Shown: positions 41,841-57,036 of the stretch, one piece after another | How positions within the stretch are numbered: position 1 is the stretch's first letter | How the letters are laid out: every line of letters starts with the position of its first letter | Source: Pseudorhodoplanes sp049324435 | GTDB lineage: Bacteria; Pseudomonadota; Alphaproteobacteria; Rhizobiales; Xanthobacteraceae | NCBI GenBank assembly: GCA_049324435.1 | Contig: JBMOOQ010000014.1 | Span: forward strand, 19,214 to 83,213 | DNA: 64,000 bases | Direction: 5' to 3' | Position numbers and translations under genes: made by a program | The notes under the pieces: generated by a model | Seen by the model: the letters and a program-made list of their open reading frames with translations, nothing else | Told to the model about the DNA's origin: nothing | Database searches by the model: none

Positions 41841-42309
41841 TGGCAATCCCGTTCGCTGTCATGGCCGTCCAGCGGCGCGCCGACCGATAGCAGAGACTGG
41901 ACAAAAATGGGTCAGCCGGACCGCAGAATCTGCTTGTTCGGAGCCCGCCCTGCGGAAAGAATAATCTTGGAAGAATGCCAAAGACTCTTCGGCCCACCTC
42001 TTGTCGGGTGGACGAAAATTTGGCAAAGATGAGATAGGACAGCATTACTGTCCCAGTTTGCGAAGTCGAGGCGGCGGGTTTTTCGAGCCACCCTGCCGAC
42101 CGGGGGCGCGCGGTGCGGCTCGGCATCGAAGCGCCGACTTCAAAGCAGTCCGCAAGAGCCCGCCGTCAGGCAGGTTCGGACTGTCATTCCGAGCGCAGAA
42201 TTGAGCCGAACGCCGTGGCCGGGATTTCGGGTGCGGCGACGGCAGCAGGTACGCCAAGGTCTTTAATCGAGGCCTGTATCGAGGGAACGCATCGAGGGAC
42301 CGCACTGAG
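41841..42309. other. 469-base intergenic region upstream of gltB
   Basis: Divergent region between the threonine aldolase and gltB genes. It holds a perfect inverted repeat GGACAG-CATTA-CTGTCC (42037-42053), a possible operator, and about 260 bases of GC-rich DNA before the gltB start. No ORF with homology was found. A sigma54-like TGGCA at 41841 does not have a properly spaced GC element. Confidence 0.5.
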
Positions 42310-47016
<4,707 letters not shown>

Positions 47017-47024
47017 AAGTTCAC

Positions 47025-48443
<1,419 letters not shown>

Positions 48444-48451
48444 TCGAGCCG

Positions 48452-49975
48452 CTACCGCCCGAACAATCCGAAGAAGAAACGCGGTCCCGACGATTCGAAC
48501 GCGGGACGACGCCAGAAGGTCGGCGCCTGCTGCTGGCGCGCGCCCTGCAGCTGCGGCTGCTGCCCGGCAATACGCTGACCGGGAGCGCCTGGCATGCCAG
48601 GCTTCTGGCCGGGTAAGGCGGCCTGCTGAACCGTTCCCGGCGCCGGCGCACGCACGATCGCGAGCGGTGCGGTAGTCGGCGGCAAGGGCTCGGCCGCAAC
48701 CAGGTTTGGCATCCGCGGCGGCCATGCCGGATCGTCGGCGCGTCCGGGTTCGCTGCGTTGCGGCTCACCTTTCACCAGAATGCGCGTTGCCACGGCATCG
48801 AGCGGCGGACCGGCCTTGGCAGCCGGCGCGGGCGTCCCGCCGGCGAGATCGGTCGGCTCCTGCAATGGCGTGCCGAGCAGAATGACGGGGCCCGCAAGCG
48901 GGCGCGCCGCCGGTCCGCTCGGCTTCGCAGGTTGAGCAGGTTGCGGGTCGACCGGAACATTGCTCAAGGCGGCCGGGATCGGCTCGCGCAGCACGCGCTT
49001 CAGATCCCGCTCGACGTAGTGAGCGAGCTTGCGCGCGCCGAAGCGGGTGAAATGCACGCCGTCTTGCGTTCGCAGCACGCGAATCTGGCCGGTTTCGTCC
49101 GGACCGCGCTGCATGAAGTTGCCACGTTCATCAACGAAGCCGTCCCACACATTGACGAAAATGAATCCGGCCTTCTCCACCCGCGGCCGGATGATGTCGT
49201 TGAGATATTGCAGGTCGGCCGTCGACTTCGCTCCGCGAACCGCCGGCACGCCGACCCAGAGCACCGGCACATTGGCGGTGCGGACCGCGGCGAGCATCTC
49301 ATCGACCTTGGCGCCGTACAGTTCTTCCCATCGCTCACTGCGGAATTCGACCGGACCGGACGGACGCACACGCTGCGGCTCCGGCGAGGCGATCGAAGGG
49401 GTCTCATCGTCATTCGTTTCGGCCGGCTGTTGGGGCTGTCCCGCCCCGGCCTGTGCAGGCTGCTGGCCCGTCGCACCCGGCTTGTGCTGCGAATGCGGCT
49501 TGGCTGGCGCCCTTTCGCGAATGTCCTGGCGGTCCTGAAGGCCGACCAGCACGATCACCGCCTGCGGCTTTTCGGCGGCGATCAGATCGCGCGCCACTTT
49601 AGGCCAGTCGGTCTCATTCTTCTGATCGTACCGGATCAGCCCGGAGAGAGCCCGGTGCTTGCGGACAATGCCGATTTCCGGAGTCTCGGCGAGTTGCTCT
49701 TCAAGGCCATAGGCGAGCCAGTCGGCCATTGAATCGCCGAGCACCAGGATGCGGATGGTTGGCGGCACTTCGACCTTTTTTGGAGGAGGCGCAACGGTCG
49801 AGTCCTGCACCGGAGGACGCGGCTTCTGTGGCCGCGGAAAACCGAAAAAGCGGTCGTCAAACGGAAAGAATTGCGCCTGCGCGGGCCAGCCATAGGCAAG
49901 CGCGGCAAGTGCAAGACCGCCGAGCCAGACCGCCCGCAACATTGGAGCCATTCGCGCCTTTTCCTGCCGGGCCAT
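48452..49975 (-). CDS. Exported SGNH hydrolase (DUF459 family)
   Basis: 507 residues. A signal peptide or membrane anchor (~12-34, LALAALAYGWPAQAQ), a Pro-rich linker (48-72), then an SGNH-type hydrolase domain: block I ILVLGDSMADW (S82 in GDS) and block V DGVHFTRFGARKL with the Asp/His pair. A Pro/Gln/Ala-rich tail of ~140 residues follows (AGQQPQLQGARQQQ). SGNH enzymes deacylate sugars or lipids; a periplasmic substrate such as a cell-wall or capsular polymer is plausible. A second low-complexity insert (~155-190) splits the domain. It lies 119 bases after the mltB gene and probably shares its transcript. Confidence 0.8.
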   Translation of the reverse strand: MARQEKARMAPMLRAVWLGGLALAALAYGWPAQAQFFPFDDRFFGFPRPQKPRPPVQDSTVAPPPKKVEVPPTIRILVLGDSMADWLAYGLEEQLAETPEIGIVRKHRALSGLIRYDQKNETDWPKVARDLIAAEKPQAVIVLVGLQDRQDIRERAPAKPHSQHKPGATGQQPAQAGAGQPQQPAETNDDETPSIASPEPQRVRPSGPVEFRSERWEELYGAKVDEMLAAVRTANVPVLWVGVPAVRGAKSTADLQYLNDIIRPRVEKAGFIFVNVWDGFVDERGNFMQRGPDETGQIRVLRTQDGVHFTRFGARKLAHYVERDLKRVLREPIPAALSNVPVDPQPAQPAKPSGPAARPLAGPVILLGTPLQEPTDLAGGTPAPAAKAGPPLDAVATRILVKGEPQRSEPGRADDPAWPPRMPNLVAAEPLPPTTAPLAIVRAPAPGTVQQAALPGQKPGMPGAPGQRIAGQQPQLQGARQQQAPTFWRRPAFESSGPRFFFGLFGR

Positions 49976-50094
49976 TCAGCTGGTGTCCTGTGGACCGTTC
50001 CACGCCATCACTCCGGGACATGCGCTCCCGGTCGCAAGCGCGGATTGCATAGCAAAAGAACATGGCAAGGCGAAGGTCGCGGGGCCTTTTTCCG

Positions 50095-51519
50095 CTAATT
50101 GCCGCGCAGTCTCGCCAGCACAGTGGCGCTTGCGAACCCGTCCGGTACGAGCCCGGCCCGCGCCTGGAAGTCGCGGATCGCCGCCCGTGTCTTGGCGCCG
50201 AACCGGCCATCGGGCTGGCCGATATCGAAGCCCCGCTGCAGCAGCAATTGCTGCATTTCCATACGCTCCTCGCGGGTCAGAACCCGCTCATGCCGCGGCC
50301 AGGACTGGACCAAGGGATCGCCGCCACGCAGCCGGTCCGACAAATGACCGATCGCCAGCGCATAGGCTTCGGCCGGGTTGTAGCGCATGATTACGCGAAA
50401 ATTATTGAGCATCAGAAAGCCCGGGCCCTGGCTGCCCGCCGGCACCATCAGCCACGCGCGGTCGGAGAGGCGCGGGAACGCCTTGTCGCCGGCGCGGCGG
50501 ATGCCGAGATTCTCCCATTCGCGGATCGTCATGACCTTGCTGCGATCCGCCAGCATGAAATTGAAGGTCTTCGGCACCACGACCTCGTAACCCCAGGTCT
50601 GTCCGCTTTCCCAGCCATGCTTGCGGAAATAGTTTGCGGTCGAGAACAGCAGATCCGGAACGGATGCCGTCATGTCGCGATGACCGTCGCCATCGGCGTC
50701 GACGGCATAAGTCTTGTACACCGTCGGCATGAACTGCGTCGGCCCGAACGCACCGGCCCATGAGCCCTTCATGCGGTCGGGCTGGACGTCGCCGCGATAC
50801 AGGATTTCCAGCGCCGCGAGGAATTCGTTGCGGAAATAATCCTGACGCCGGCCGACACAGGCCAGCGTCGCGGTTGAACGCAGGACCGGACGCTCGCCCA
50901 TCATGGTCGAGTATTTGGACTCGATGCCCCAGATCGCGGCGATGACATAGCGGTCGACCCCGTATTGCCGCTCCATCGCATCGAAAATGGCGCGGTGCTG
51001 CTGCAGCAATTCCCGCCCGCGCTGAATGCGTTCCTCGCCGACAAGGCGGTCGAGATAATCCCAGAACGCCAGCGTGAACTCCGGCTGCGCGTCAACCAGA
51101 TCCATGATCTTGAGGTCGGGAGTCAGATCGCGGGTATAGGCGTCATAGGTCTGCTTCGGGATGCCGCGCTTTGCGGCCGCGGGATAGAGCCGCTGCAGAC
51201 ATCCCTGAAAATCGGCAGCCGCCGCGCGAATCGCCTCCGCGGTCATCAGAGGGTGACCGGACGAACCGGATTCGCCGCTCCATTCCGGGCCGGTCGCCTG
51301 CGCATAGGCCCGGCGCGCGCTCGCCGAATGCGCGGTCTGCCGCGCAGGCAAATTGGATATCGATTGCGCGACTGATGCTGATTGCGGGCCGGCAGGCGCT
51401 TGAGAAATTGAAGCCGTCGCCGCGACCGGACCGCGATCGTCCGATGCGCAGCCGATCAGCGTCACCCCGAGCGCCGCAACCGGCCACAGTCTTGCCGTAG
51501 TTCCACACCGACGGGCCAT
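50095..51519 (-). CDS. Lytic murein transglycosylase B-like lipoprotein
   Basis: 474 residues. Lipobox LIGC with the lipidated Cys at 24; ~70 residues of Ser/Ala linker; the SLT family 3 (MltB) domain ~90-380 with catalytic Glu E200 in AIWGIESKYS, then GAFGPTQFMPTVYKTYAVDADGDG. A C-terminal peptidoglycan-binding domain follows (QQLLLQRGFDIGQPDGRFGAKTRAAIRDFQARAGLVPDG). It cuts peptidoglycan glycan chains with formation of 1,6-anhydro ends. A frame extension upstream of 51519 overlaps the divergent galU start without homology; the ATG with GAGG upstream was used. Divergent from galU by 174 bases. Confidence 0.92.
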   Translation of the reverse strand: MARRCGTTARLWPVAALGVTLIGCASDDRGPVAATASISQAPAGPQSASVAQSISNLPARQTAHSASARRAYAQATGPEWSGESGSSGHPLMTAEAIRAAAADFQGCLQRLYPAAAKRGIPKQTYDAYTRDLTPDLKIMDLVDAQPEFTLAFWDYLDRLVGEERIQRGRELLQQHRAIFDAMERQYGVDRYVIAAIWGIESKYSTMMGERPVLRSTATLACVGRRQDYFRNEFLAALEILYRGDVQPDRMKGSWAGAFGPTQFMPTVYKTYAVDADGDGHRDMTASVPDLLFSTANYFRKHGWESGQTWGYEVVVPKTFNFMLADRSKVMTIREWENLGIRRAGDKAFPRLSDRAWLMVPAGSQGPGFLMLNNFRVIMRYNPAEAYALAIGHLSDRLRGGDPLVQSWPRHERVLTREERMEMQQLLLQRGFDIGQPDGRFGAKTRAAIRDFQARAGLVPDGFASATVLARLRGN

Positions 51520-51693
51520 CAGCAGCCTCACGCAACCCGGACACGAGATACCGGGTCTATGGGGAACGCATACGGTTGCCAGACGATTAACAACATTCAC
51601 AAATACGTGGACGTTTTGCGACGTTCGCCGGTTTTTCGGGTGCTTGCGTGCTAACAGAAGCCCCTCGTCCACAGCCTGTTTCGGTACTCCCTG

Positions 51694-52581
51694 ATGAAGC
51701 CCATTCGTAAAGCGATTTTCCCGGTGGCCGGGCTCGGCACCCGCTTCCTTCCGGCAACCAAGGCAATGCCGAAGGAAATGCTCACGGTCGTCGATCGGCC
51801 GTTGATCCAGCATGTGGTGGACGAGGCACGAGAGGCCGGCATCGAGCATCTGATTTTCGTCACCGGCCGCAACAAGTCGGTGATCGAGGATCACTTCGAC
51901 CGCCAGTTCGAGCTCGAAGTGACGCTGAAGGAACGCCACAAGAAGAGCGAGCTGAAGCTGCTTGCCGACGACACGCCGGGTGCAGGAACCACGAGCTTCA
52001 CACGTCAGCAATCCCCGCTCGGCCTCGGACACGCCGTGTGGTGCGCGCGCGAACTCGTCGGCAACGAGCCGTTTGCCGTGGTTCTGCCCGACGTGCTGGT
52101 CCAGAACGAGCCGGGCTGCCTCGCCCAGATGGTCGCCGCCTACAACAGACAGAAGGGCAAGGCTAACATTATTGCGGTCGAGGAAGTGCCGATGGACCGT
52201 GTACACATGTACGGCATTGTCGGCGTCGAGAAAGACTCCGGCAAGGACGCCAGCAAGGCCATGCCGATCACAAAAATGGTGGAGAAGCCCAAGCGCGAAG
52301 ACGCCCCGTCCAATCTCTCCATCACCGGCCGCTACATTCTGCAGCCGGAAATCTTTTCCATCCTGGAGAACCAGCAGACCGGTGCCGGCGGCGAAATCCA
52401 GCTGACCGACGCGATGATCGCGTTGTCGAAGACTCAGCCGTTCTACGCAGTGAAATTCGAGGGCCGTTCCTACGATTGCGGCTCCAAACTCGGCTTTCTC
52501 ACCGCCAATATCGCCTATGCGCTCAAGCGCAAGGACATCGCTCCGGCGCTGCGCGAGGAATTGAAGCAGTTGCTGGGATGA
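51694..52581 (+). CDS. galU: UTP--glucose-1-phosphate uridylyltransferase
   Basis: 295 residues. The nucleotidyltransferase signature FPVAGLGTRFLPATKAMPKEM and VVDRPLIQHVVDEA, the UTP-binding GLGHAVWCARELVG and the sugar-phosphate site KMVEKPKREDAPSNLSITGRYIL, GEIQLTDAM are complete. It makes UDP-glucose for exopolysaccharide, LPS core and trehalose synthesis. It converges on the beta-barrel protein gene (19 bases apart), and shares a divergent control region with the transglycosylase gene. Confidence 0.96.
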   Translation: MKPIRKAIFPVAGLGTRFLPATKAMPKEMLTVVDRPLIQHVVDEAREAGIEHLIFVTGRNKSVIEDHFDRQFELEVTLKERHKKSELKLLADDTPGAGTTSFTRQQSPLGLGHAVWCARELVGNEPFAVVLPDVLVQNEPGCLAQMVAAYNRQKGKANIIAVEEVPMDRVHMYGIVGVEKDSGKDASKAMPITKMVEKPKREDAPSNLSITGRYILQPEIFSILENQQTGAGGEIQLTDAMIALSKTQPFYAVKFEGRSYDCGSKLGFLTANIAYALKRKDIAPALREELKQLLG

Positions 52582-52599
52582 TCGCCAGTCGCGGCAGCC

Positions 52600-54204
52600 T
52601 CATCGCTGCAGACGCAATCCCAGCGTGAAAATGTTCGTGGTGTAATCCCAGCCCGGCGTTGTTGACTTCAGCTGCTCCCGGCGTGCTTCCGCCTTGAAAT
52701 GGACTTCGCGGGTCAGCTTGTAGATCATGCTGGCCGCGATGAGATAACGGTCATCGGTGCGGTTCGAACCTTCGTAATTGTCGGTGCCGTAGCCAAGCGT
52801 CACCGTTCCGATCAGCCAGCGCCGGAAGGCGTGATCGATCTGCATGCCGTAGTCCTGGCTGAGCGATCCTGCCACGCCCGGCAGGATCGACTCGTTGACC
52901 GACGTCTTGGCGTAGAGCTTCCAGGTCGTCAGCGGCGTCGCATAATAGGTCAGCTTCGCGTCGATGACCGGTGCGCGAATGGTGGGGAAGGTATCTTCGG
53001 CATATCTGCGCTCAAGATATCCGACCGAGGCCTCGCCCACGAGGTAGCGTGACAGTTCGAACTCCGAGCCGCCTCGGATCGTCGACCCGTCCGAGTTGCG
53101 CGCGACGCCGGCCGCATCGTTTTCACGGTCGTGGCGCCGGACGTCCACGCCATATTCCACAAATGGCTTGATGCCCGGCAGCAGTTCATAGGCCGCGCGC
53201 AGCCGCAGGCCATATTGATTGTAATTGCGGTCGCGAAAATCGACGGTCGTGCCCTGATAGGTCTCGGCGTCGCCATAGGCGGTGCGGTCGATCGAGCCCT
53301 TCAGCGACAATTCCAGCCGGTTGAAGCTGTGGGTAATTCCCGCGGTAGCCCCCGGCGTGATGTAGAGCGGCGGCGTCGAGATATTCGCCGGCAGATTCGG
53401 ATCGCCGGGATTGTCCGCCTGCAATCCGAAACGGCCTTCCAGCTCTGCCTTGGTCTGTTTCGAGATGTCGAGGCGCGCTTTTCCCTTCAGATCGAGAAAC
53501 GGCTTGCTGAGATTGTCGAGGTTGTTGTCGTTGTACCAGATATAGCTGCCGCGCAGATCGGCCGAGAGCTCGTGCCGCGACCAGTCCGATTTGATGCTGA
53601 GTTCGGGCGCGACCTTTTCGAAGGTCGATCCTTTAGGGATAAACCGCTGGCCTGGATTGCTGTTGTAGCCGCCCGACACCTCGACTGCCGGCTTGTAGAG
53701 GAACGAGCCGGCGTAGAAACCGACTGCGCCGAACGGGTCTTCCTCGTTGACGCGCTTGCGGATCGGACGCGCCGTGACCGGTCCGGTGGCATCGAGCGGA
53801 ATCGCTGCGGAATTGGTCGCACGGCGGCGCATTGCCGCCTGGCTCTCCTGGCGCTGGAACGGCGCTGCGACGGTGCGGTCCGGCGCGGTCGCGGCAATCG
53901 GCGCGAGGTTTTCTGCCTCAGTCCGCGCGCGCTTTTGAGCTGCCTCCTTTGTCTTGCGCTTCACCCGCGCATGGGTGGCGTCGAATCCGGTCGTCCCTGC
54001 GCCGCTCGCCGGATACGTCACCTCGGCCGGCCGCGCCGCCTGCCCCGGCTTGCGGAATTGCTGCGTGCGGCCGGAATCGAAATGCGGATCGAACAGGGTC
54101 GGCGTCGACGGATCGGGTTGGCCGGCTTGCTGCGCGAACACCGGCGCGGCCGCGCACAGACCGGCAAGTCCGACCAGCACAATCGGGACGAGGCACCGCG
54201 CCAC
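52600..54204 (-). CDS. Outer-membrane beta-barrel protein
   Basis: 534 residues. Signal (~1-24, AAAPVFAQ), an N-terminal low-complexity stretch (~25-150, many Lys/Arg/Ala), then from ~165 amphipathic strands alternating with turns (for example YAGSFLYKPAVEVSGGYNSNPGQ, LSIKSDWSRHELSADLRGSYIWYND and LELSLKGSIDRTAYGD), consistent with a 14-18 strand barrel. The final strand IFTLGLRLQR lacks the usual terminal aromatic. The group resembles BBP2-type outer membrane proteins that sit near polysaccharide genes; function unknown. Start GTG at 54204 with CAGGAG upstream. Confidence 0.8.
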   Translation of the reverse strand: MARCLVPIVLVGLAGLCAAAPVFAQQAGQPDPSTPTLFDPHFDSGRTQQFRKPGQAARPAEVTYPASGAGTTGFDATHARVKRKTKEAAQKRARTEAENLAPIAATAPDRTVAAPFQRQESQAAMRRRATNSAAIPLDATGPVTARPIRKRVNEEDPFGAVGFYAGSFLYKPAVEVSGGYNSNPGQRFIPKGSTFEKVAPELSIKSDWSRHELSADLRGSYIWYNDNNLDNLSKPFLDLKGKARLDISKQTKAELEGRFGLQADNPGDPNLPANISTPPLYITPGATAGITHSFNRLELSLKGSIDRTAYGDAETYQGTTVDFRDRNYNQYGLRLRAAYELLPGIKPFVEYGVDVRRHDRENDAAGVARNSDGSTIRGGSEFELSRYLVGEASVGYLERRYAEDTFPTIRAPVIDAKLTYYATPLTTWKLYAKTSVNESILPGVAGSLSQDYGMQIDHAFRRWLIGTVTLGYGTDNYEGSNRTDDRYLIAASMIYKLTREVHFKAEARREQLKSTTPGWDYTTNIFTLGLRLQR

Positions 54205-54291
54205 GCGTCAACTCCTGCCGCGCCTGCATCCGTGTCACCCGCCACCGGATGCGCACATGAAGGCAGCCAGCCTCGCGGCCGGCGAAAATGG

Positions 54292-54330
54292 TTAACGGAG
54301 TTAAAAGCGATATGGTTAACGGGCGGTTAG
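54292..54330. promoter_or_regulatory. TTAA-rich cluster between the barrel and hemH genes
   Basis: Contains the inverted repeat TTAAC-GGA-GTTAA (54292-54304) and TTAA-CGGGCGG-TTAG (54316-54330), the latter one mismatch from the CtrA consensus TTAA-N7-TTAA. The cluster ends at the hemH stop and lies upstream of the barrel gene. Confidence 0.3.
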
Positions 54331-55385
54331 GACACCCAGCCCCGCAATTCGCGCAACACGATGTCGCGGATCACGTCCATGCCCTGCGGGCTGTCGTTCA
54401 GGCATGGGATCGCCGCAAAATTGACCCCGCCATTGGCCTTGAAGATATCGCCGTTCTCGACCGCGATCTCTTCCAGAGTCTCCAGGCAATCGGCCGAAAA
54501 GCCGGGCGTTACGATTGCAAGATTCTTCACCCCGCTCTGCGCCAGGGCTTCGACCGTCTTGTCGGTATATGGCTTGATCCATTCCGCGGTGCCGAACCGC
54601 GACTGGAACGTCATGCGCAACCGGTCTTCGCTCATGCCCAGCGCGTCGCGCAGAAGCCGCGTGGTCTTGGCGCAGTGGCAGTAATACGGATCGCCCTTGT
54701 CGAAATAGTCCTGCGGAATGCCATGGAAGGAGGCGAGGATCACATCGGGCTCGAACGGCAGCTTCGACAGTTCTTCGCGCATCGAGGACGCGAGCGCCTC
54801 GATATAAACCGGCTGGTCGAAATAGGGCGCTGCGACCCGCAACGTCGGCTGCCAGCGCATCGTCATCAGGTGCCGGAACGCCGCATCGCAGGCGGTCGCG
54901 GTCGTGGCCGCAGCATATTGCGGATAGAGCGGCACGTAGAGGATGCGGTCGCACCCCTTTGCGGCCAGCGCATCGATTGCCGAGCCGACCGACGGATTTC
55001 CGTAGCGCATGCCCCAGTCGACCTCGATTCGTTGATCGACCGCAGCGAGCGACGCCGCAAGCTTTTGCGCCTGCGAGCGCGTCACCGTCTTGAGGGGCGA
55101 TTCGTTCAGCTCGCGGTTCCAGATCGAGTCGTAGTCGCGGCCTTTGCTGGCCGGCCGCCGCGTCAGAATGATCAGGTTGAAGACCAGTTTCCAGGTCAGC
55201 GAGTTTTCCTCGATCACCCGCTTGTCGGACAGGAATTCCTTCAGATAGCGCCGCATCGAGGAATAATCGGTCGCGTCCGGCGTCCCGAGATTGGCAATCA
55301 GCACGCCGATTTTGCCCGATCTGACGGGCGGATGCCCGGCCGGCCGATGCGCGCCTGCGACGGTGTCTGACGATGCGTCGTTCAT
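54327..55385 (-). CDS. hemH: Ferrochelatase
   Basis: 352 residues. IGVLIANLGTPDATDYSSMRRYLKEFLSD, the ferrochelatase signature LASFHGIPQDYFDKGDPYYCHC with the metal-inserting histidine H221, and the C-terminal TPGFSADCLETLEEI with the conserved glutamate. It inserts Fe2+ into protoporphyrin IX as the final step of haem synthesis. The N-terminal ~20 residues (ASSDTVAGAHRPAGHPP) are a leader before the conserved part. Alone on its strand; the divergent 5'-nucleotidase gene starts 36 bases away. Confidence 0.96.
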   Translation of the reverse strand: MNDASSDTVAGAHRPAGHPPVRSGKIGVLIANLGTPDATDYSSMRRYLKEFLSDKRVIEENSLTWKLVFNLIILTRRPASKGRDYDSIWNRELNESPLKTVTRSQAQKLAASLAAVDQRIEVDWGMRYGNPSVGSAIDALAAKGCDRILYVPLYPQYAAATTATACDAAFRHLMTMRWQPTLRVAAPYFDQPVYIEALASSMREELSKLPFEPDVILASFHGIPQDYFDKGDPYYCHCAKTTRLLRDALGMSEDRLRMTFQSRFGTAEWIKPYTDKTVEALAQSGVKNLAIVTPGFSADCLETLEEIAVENGDIFKANGGVNFAAIPCLNDSPQGMDVIRDIVLRELRGWVS

Positions 55386-55421
55386 GGAGCCATGCTAAGC
55401 CACAGCTGCCCGCCGGAAACA

Positions 55422-56963
55422 ATGATGAAAATGACCATAACCCGCCGCCTGCTGCTGCTCGGATCGTCGGCCCTCGCGCTGATCGGAAGTCTCCCGCGTC
55501 CCGCCGTCGCGCAGGGGACCAGGGCGCGGGTGACGTTCGTGCTGGTCAGCGACATTTACCTGATGAGCGACCAGCCGGCCCCGGACGGGCAACTGCGCGG
55601 CGGCTATGCCCGGCTTGCTTCGGTCGTGAAAGCCGAACGGGCGAAGGGCGGGAACGTGATCTTTGTGCATGCCGGCGATGCCCTATCGCCATCGCTGATG
55701 TCGAGCCTCGATCAGGGCGAGCATGTCATCGCGCTGACCAACATGCTCGCCCCGGACATTTTCGTTCCCGGAAATCACGAATTCGACTTCGGCAAGGACC
55801 TGTTTTTCAAGCGCATGAGCGAGGCAAAATTTCCGCTCTATGTCGCCAACATTCTCAATCCGGACGGCACGCTCATTGCCGGTTTCCGGGAGCGCAACAT
55901 CATCGAGATGAGCGGCATCCGTATCGGCATCACGGCCGCAACCGATGAGGATGCCGCGATCCTGTCGAGCCCGGGCGATCTGAAGTTTCCGCGCTCGGTC
56001 GATACCATTGAGAAGCAGGCCGCGTTGCTGCGCAAGGCGGGCGCGGACGTGGTCGTCGCCGTTGTGCATACCGACCGCGCCAAGGACGAAGCGATGATCC
56101 GCAATCGCGCCGCCGACATCATCCTCAGCGGACACGATCACGATCTCTGGATCAATTACGACGACCGCACCGCTGCCGCAGAATCGAGCCACGACGCGCA
56201 TTTCGTAACCTGCGTCGATATCACCTTCACGGTGCGAACCAACGAAGGCCGCCGCGAGGTGATCTGGTATCCCGAGTTTCGCCCCATCGATACCCGCAAC
56301 GTCGTCCCCGACGCGGAAATGGCCGCCGTCGTCCAGCAATACGAAGACAAGCTCTCCAAGCAGCTCGATGTCCCGATCGCGGCCACCGCCGTCGAACTCG
56401 ACAGCCGGAATGCGACGGTCCGTACGCAGGAAGCCGCCATCGGCGACCTGATCGCGGACGCAATGCGGACCGAGACCGGCGCGGACATCGCGATCACCAA
56501 TGGCGGCGGAATCCGCGGCGGCCGAATCTACCCGCCCGGCACCACCCTCACCCGCCGCGACATGATGGCGGAATTGCCGTTCCGCAATACGATCGCGGTG
56601 CTCGAGATTTCAGGCCGCGCGATCCGGGCCGGCCTCGAAAACGGCTTCAGTGCATTGCCGAGACCGGCCGGCCGGTTTCCGCAAGTATCGGGCCTCAGGA
56701 TCGTCGTCGATCCCTCGCGTCCTGCCGGTCAGCGTCTCGTCTCGGTTGAGGCCAATGGCGCGCCGCTGGACGACGCAAAAATCTACCGGCTTGCGACCAA
56801 TGACTTCATGGCGCGCGGCGGTGACGGCTATGAGGCCTTCAACAACGTCACCGAAGTCATTGCGCCCCATGACGGGCCGCTGATGATCAACGAACTGATC
56901 GACTATCTGGAGAAGATCAAGATGGTGCGCACCGCCGTCGATGGCCGGATCGTGTTCAAGTAA
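55422..56963 (+). CDS. Exported 5'-nucleotidase / metallophosphatase (UshA-like)
   Basis: 513 residues. Tat-like signal (MTITRRLLLLGSSALALIGSLPRPAVA), a metallophosphatase domain (~35-300) with GD (D86), GNHEFD (N118, H119) and GHDHD, and a 5'-nucleotidase C-terminal domain (~310-500) with NGGGIRGG. The first metal motif, normally DxH, reads LVSDIYL here (D44, Y46), so one metal ligand is a tyrosine. The enzyme would release phosphate from nucleotides or related esters in the periplasm. Start ATG 55422 chosen because it gives the shortest full signal; ATG 55425 and 55431 are equal alternatives. Confidence 0.85.
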   Translation: MMKMTITRRLLLLGSSALALIGSLPRPAVAQGTRARVTFVLVSDIYLMSDQPAPDGQLRGGYARLASVVKAERAKGGNVIFVHAGDALSPSLMSSLDQGEHVIALTNMLAPDIFVPGNHEFDFGKDLFFKRMSEAKFPLYVANILNPDGTLIAGFRERNIIEMSGIRIGITAATDEDAAILSSPGDLKFPRSVDTIEKQAALLRKAGADVVVAVVHTDRAKDEAMIRNRAADIILSGHDHDLWINYDDRTAAAESSHDAHFVTCVDITFTVRTNEGRREVIWYPEFRPIDTRNVVPDAEMAAVVQQYEDKLSKQLDVPIAATAVELDSRNATVRTQEAAIGDLIADAMRTETGADIAITNGGGIRGGRIYPPGTTLTRRDMMAELPFRNTIAVLEISGRAIRAGLENGFSALPRPAGRFPQVSGLRIVVDPSRPAGQRLVSVEANGAPLDDAKIYRLATNDFMARGGDGYEAFNNVTEVIAPHDGPLMINELIDYLEKIKMVRTAVDGRIVFK

Positions 56964-56979
56964 CCGCTGGAGCGTGCAA

Positions 56980-57011
56980 ACGAGCCATCTGCCTGTCGGC
57001 AGAAGGCTCGT
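56980..57011. repeat. Hairpin after the 5'-nucleotidase gene
   Basis: ACGAGCCATCTGCC-TGTC-GGCAGAAGGCTCGT: 13 base pairs with one A-A mismatch, 16 bases after the stop. No T-tract on either strand, so a bidirectional transcript-end stem or mRNA stabiliser rather than a classical terminator. The convergent DUF992 gene ends 26 bases away. Confidence 0.6.
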
Positions 57012-57036
57012 GTGACAATCAAAACTCCGGCAGGAT

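Noticed and set aside
41841..41856. Sigma54 (-24/-12) promoter for gltB at TGGCA...TTCGC
   Set aside because: The GC element is one base too far and the site is more than 450 bases from gltB.
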